Assembly: GCA_023974075.1 (NCBI GenBank)
Contig: CM043801.1
Coordinates: 17,796,281-17,860,280, forward strand
From: Chaenocephalus aceratus
Taxonomy: Eukaryota; Chordata; Actinopteri; Perciformes; Channichthyidae
Direction of reading: 5' to 3'
Length of the DNA: 64,000 nucleotides
Shown here: positions 61,221 through 64,000 of the stretch, one piece after another
Numbering within the stretch: position 1 is the first letter of the stretch
How the letters are laid out: each line of letters begins with the position of its first letter
The notes under the pieces: generated by a model
Told to the model about the DNA's origin: nothing
The model's input: only the letters and a program-made list of their open reading frames with translations
The model's database searches: none
Program-made: the position numbers and the translations under genes

Positions 61221-63203
61221 ATTTCTTTAAAAAAGGAGTGGCATGAGGGTGCTTAGACATCGTATTCATTAAGCAAGATAACACATTTTTTTATTCTGAG
61301 TTGTGTTACTTGCAATTGAGCATGTTGATTTTCACTCACAGTGGCTGTATTATTTGCCATTCCTTCTGTACATGAGGGACATTGGCGGATGACATTAATA
61401 CAAACAACTACTATGATAGTGTGATCTTTTTTGGTGCCTGAATACCCGAATGAATACATGACAAGCTAAAGACATTAGCTGCATTTCATGTTTATTCTTT
61501 TTTTTAAATGTCACCTTGCTGCTGAACTTGATGTTACGTAACATCTTTATTAGAAAAATGAGGTGAACCAAGACCCACAATTCTAGAAATGTTGATATTG
61601 GTACATATTAATCCACATTTAAAGACAATAGGCCTGTCTCTTCAAGGAAAAAAAGGTTTATTTTATAAATGGTAAGTTATTTGAGTACATTTTGACATTC
61701 AAAATGAACCAAAAAATGAGACAGTTATAATGACATTTAAATGTATAATGTAAAATATGGTAAATGGATAAAGAAAAATTCGAGTGGAAAAAGAACACAA
61801 AAATACTTTTATGTAAATACATGAAAAATAAAGGAAGAAGATATTTAGAAGACAACTAAATACAGATTTTGAAAAAAAAATTGTGGGCCAAGAATTATGA
61901 TCTATCAGCTTAACTGTAGCGTTCCCCCATAGCTATTCGGCTCACAACACATGACCTTATTTCATAAACTCTTACAGTTAATAATCTGAGTCTTATTCAT
62001 ACAACAGTTTTTCCCATATGCTGTGCCAGGTGTGGTTGCTCTCATACTTTGACCAGTGGCAATGCTTACATTAAACGCTAATTGTTGCACTATCCTAAAT
62101 TACTTTTAAAACAAAGAACCATTTAAATCTTGTCTGAATTAAAACTGCTTCCTAGTGGATTCATGTTGTCATTACAAAGCCACATATTGGGTGCGTAAAA
62201 TGGTTCAGCATGTTTTATTATTATATCATCATCACACATTTATTTCTCTTTCCACATGATGTCTGATGTTTCTCTGTGGTCACACCTCACCTGAGGGACC
62301 TTTACCATTCATACCTCACGCTGATCATGTTACAACACTTTTATAGAACAAGTTCTTAACCTTTTCTCCCTCCTCATTTCCGCTCTCTTTAAACCAACCA
62401 CTTTTATTCATTTCCCTCCGATTCTTCTCCTCTCACCTCACTGTTTTCTTTGCTGCGCTATACGATCCTGGAGGATAACAGTCCATGGTGTGTGAACGTA
62501 GGTAGCCGACGCTCTTATGACTCACTTTAAATCTCTTCTGCTCTCTAACTCCCTCAGGTTTATAAACCACAGCCACTCTGTAGTCCTTTACACAATGCCA
62601 TACTACAATTAGGCTTTTAAATTAAAAATACATGTAGTAAGGGAAAGACAAATAACCCTATTTTAACCTGAGGAGTGTGTTTACAGAGGAGGATTGGTTA
62701 TCCAAGTCTAATTTCATAGGCAAAGGAACAACAAACACAATCATTTCTCAATATTTGACTGCATTCAAATGATCAGAATCTTTTATAAGCTGATAAGAGC
62801 TTATCCAACTTCTAAAAAAAACCGTTTTCTTTAGGAAAATTGGATATAATACTTCTATCAACTGTATCAAATAACAGGAGAAATCAGTCTGTCCTTTTGC
62901 TTTCTGCACACCTCTCTGATCATGATACTACTGAAAATACAACAAACACATTTATACTGTAAATGTTAGACTGTATCAAAGTAGAGGCGTCATTGTGTTG
63001 TTTCCCTAGGAAAAGATCTGAGGAGGAGGAGGGCCGGCCTCTGAGATTACAGGCGTCAGAGAGTCAAAACACCGAGTGTACCGACACAGACACACAAAGT
63101 TACTCGTTTTGTCTTTATTTATCTGTCTTTCGCTTACTTCCAGCTGTTCTGAGTTTGTAGCTAAATAAACTGTTGTGATTTAATCACAGTGGACGGACTT
63201 CAG

Positions 63204-63208
<5 letters not shown>

Positions 63209-63247
<39 letters not shown>
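63209..63247 (+). repeat. (AC)n microsatellite
   Basis: 39 bases of AC, followed 77 bases later by a (TG)n tract of opposite strand sense; the two can pair as a hairpin. Confidence 0.95.
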
Positions 63248-63252
<5 letters not shown>

Positions 63253-63320
63253 TTACACGTGCACATTTAAATTACAAAGCAACTGCTGGTTTTAAAATCA
63301 GTTATTTGACTGCTAACGTT

Positions 63321-63432
<112 letters not shown>

Positions 63433-64000
63433 GCTGTGACAAAACAAGTACAGCCTGATTTGAAGTAACATAGTCTTTGTTGTCATTTGAATAAATAAAT
63501 GTTTTCCACCATATTTGACACACTAACTCTTACATCAAACAGTCAACAGGAGAAACAATGTGGTCTTTTAATATCACTGGCTCCATACAAACGTCCCATT
63601 ATATAGAATAGCTCCAAACTCTGACTTGTTTTATAAAAAGGTAATTGAAGTGATTCTGTGTTCCTGCCTTTCTAAAACCATTTTTCACTGCCTGATTCTG
63701 AACAATGTGCATTCATAGATATCGCAGTTATCCAAGGTGTTGACATACTGGCTCTATTGTTATTGGGTGTGAAACAATACAGTGTCTGAACGTTTATTGT
63801 TTGTGTAGCTATTCATAAGGACTTGCTGAAATAATAACTCTGCTTTGAGTTTTAGTTTTACTTTGTTGAATTCTTTGAGTGTCATCTACAGGATATATGC
63901 AGCATGTAGTCGTTTCCCTCGTGTGTTTTTAACAATGGGATTAGTGATTAACAGTGGCACAAACAGGGAGGGCTGGGAGCCAGGTTTTATGCTTTTTCTG

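Overview
This window is vertebrate, almost certainly teleost, genomic DNA. The evidence is small exons with consensus GT/AG splice sites, long introns, many (CA)n microsatellites, and a transposon mix typical of ray-finned fish: PIF/Harbinger, hAT, TTAA-target elements, Gypsy LTR, L2-type and RTE/Rex3-type LINEs. No bacterial or viral operon structure, rRNA, tRNA or CRISPR array was seen.

Host genes. At the left edge, the last four coding exons of a lysosomal thiol reductase gene (IFI30/GILT) run on the plus strand and end at 1450. From about 8.1 kb onward, three separate first-exon units on the plus strand look like alternative 5' ends of one cAMP phosphodiesterase-4 gene, most likely pde4c: a PDE4B1/PDE4D7-type start (8185-8226 joined to 9860-10077), a PDE4B3/PDE4C2/PDE4D5-type start (14297-14559), and a third, less recognisable start (56351-56478). 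All three end in the same codon phase (2), as expected if each splices to one shared downstream exon, which lies beyond the window. IFI30 and PDE4C are close neighbours on human chromosome 19p13.1, which supports the assignment. Most of the window is therefore 5' flank and first introns of pde4c.

Mobile DNA, left to right. (1) 1949-7522: two inverted copies of a 0.4 kb repeat, each with TA at its outer end, enclosing hairpin minisatellites, a perfect 39-bp palindrome and a BED-finger remnant. (2) 15.5-20.1 kb: nested DNA transposons, including a 385-bp TTAA-target MITE, a 2.7 kb CAGGGTTGCCAACT element carrying a 190-bp (CA)n tract, and a 317-bp MITE. (3) 20159-25342: a 5.2 kb foldback structure whose arms begin with long arrays of a 20-bp repeat, followed by CCAAT-rich sequence, around a 2 kb unique loop. 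This is the best candidate here for an undescribed element. (4) 36858-37671: a small hAT element with a perfect 8-bp target duplication and a broken BED finger. (5) 38.7-54.1 kb: a nest of insertions. A Gypsy retrotransposon (5' LTR, gag, protease, RT, RNase H, integrase, all decayed) is interrupted inside the integrase by a 4.9 kb PIF/Harbinger element with a TAA duplication. That element holds an internally tandem-duplicated MITE of layout A-A-B-B-B. A 5'-truncated L2-type LINE on the minus strand follows, itself interrupted by an RTE/Rex3-like fragment. A 118-base pure poly-G run sits at 38524.

The remaining long stretches (introns and flanks) show microsatellites and repeat fragments but no further exon I could defend.
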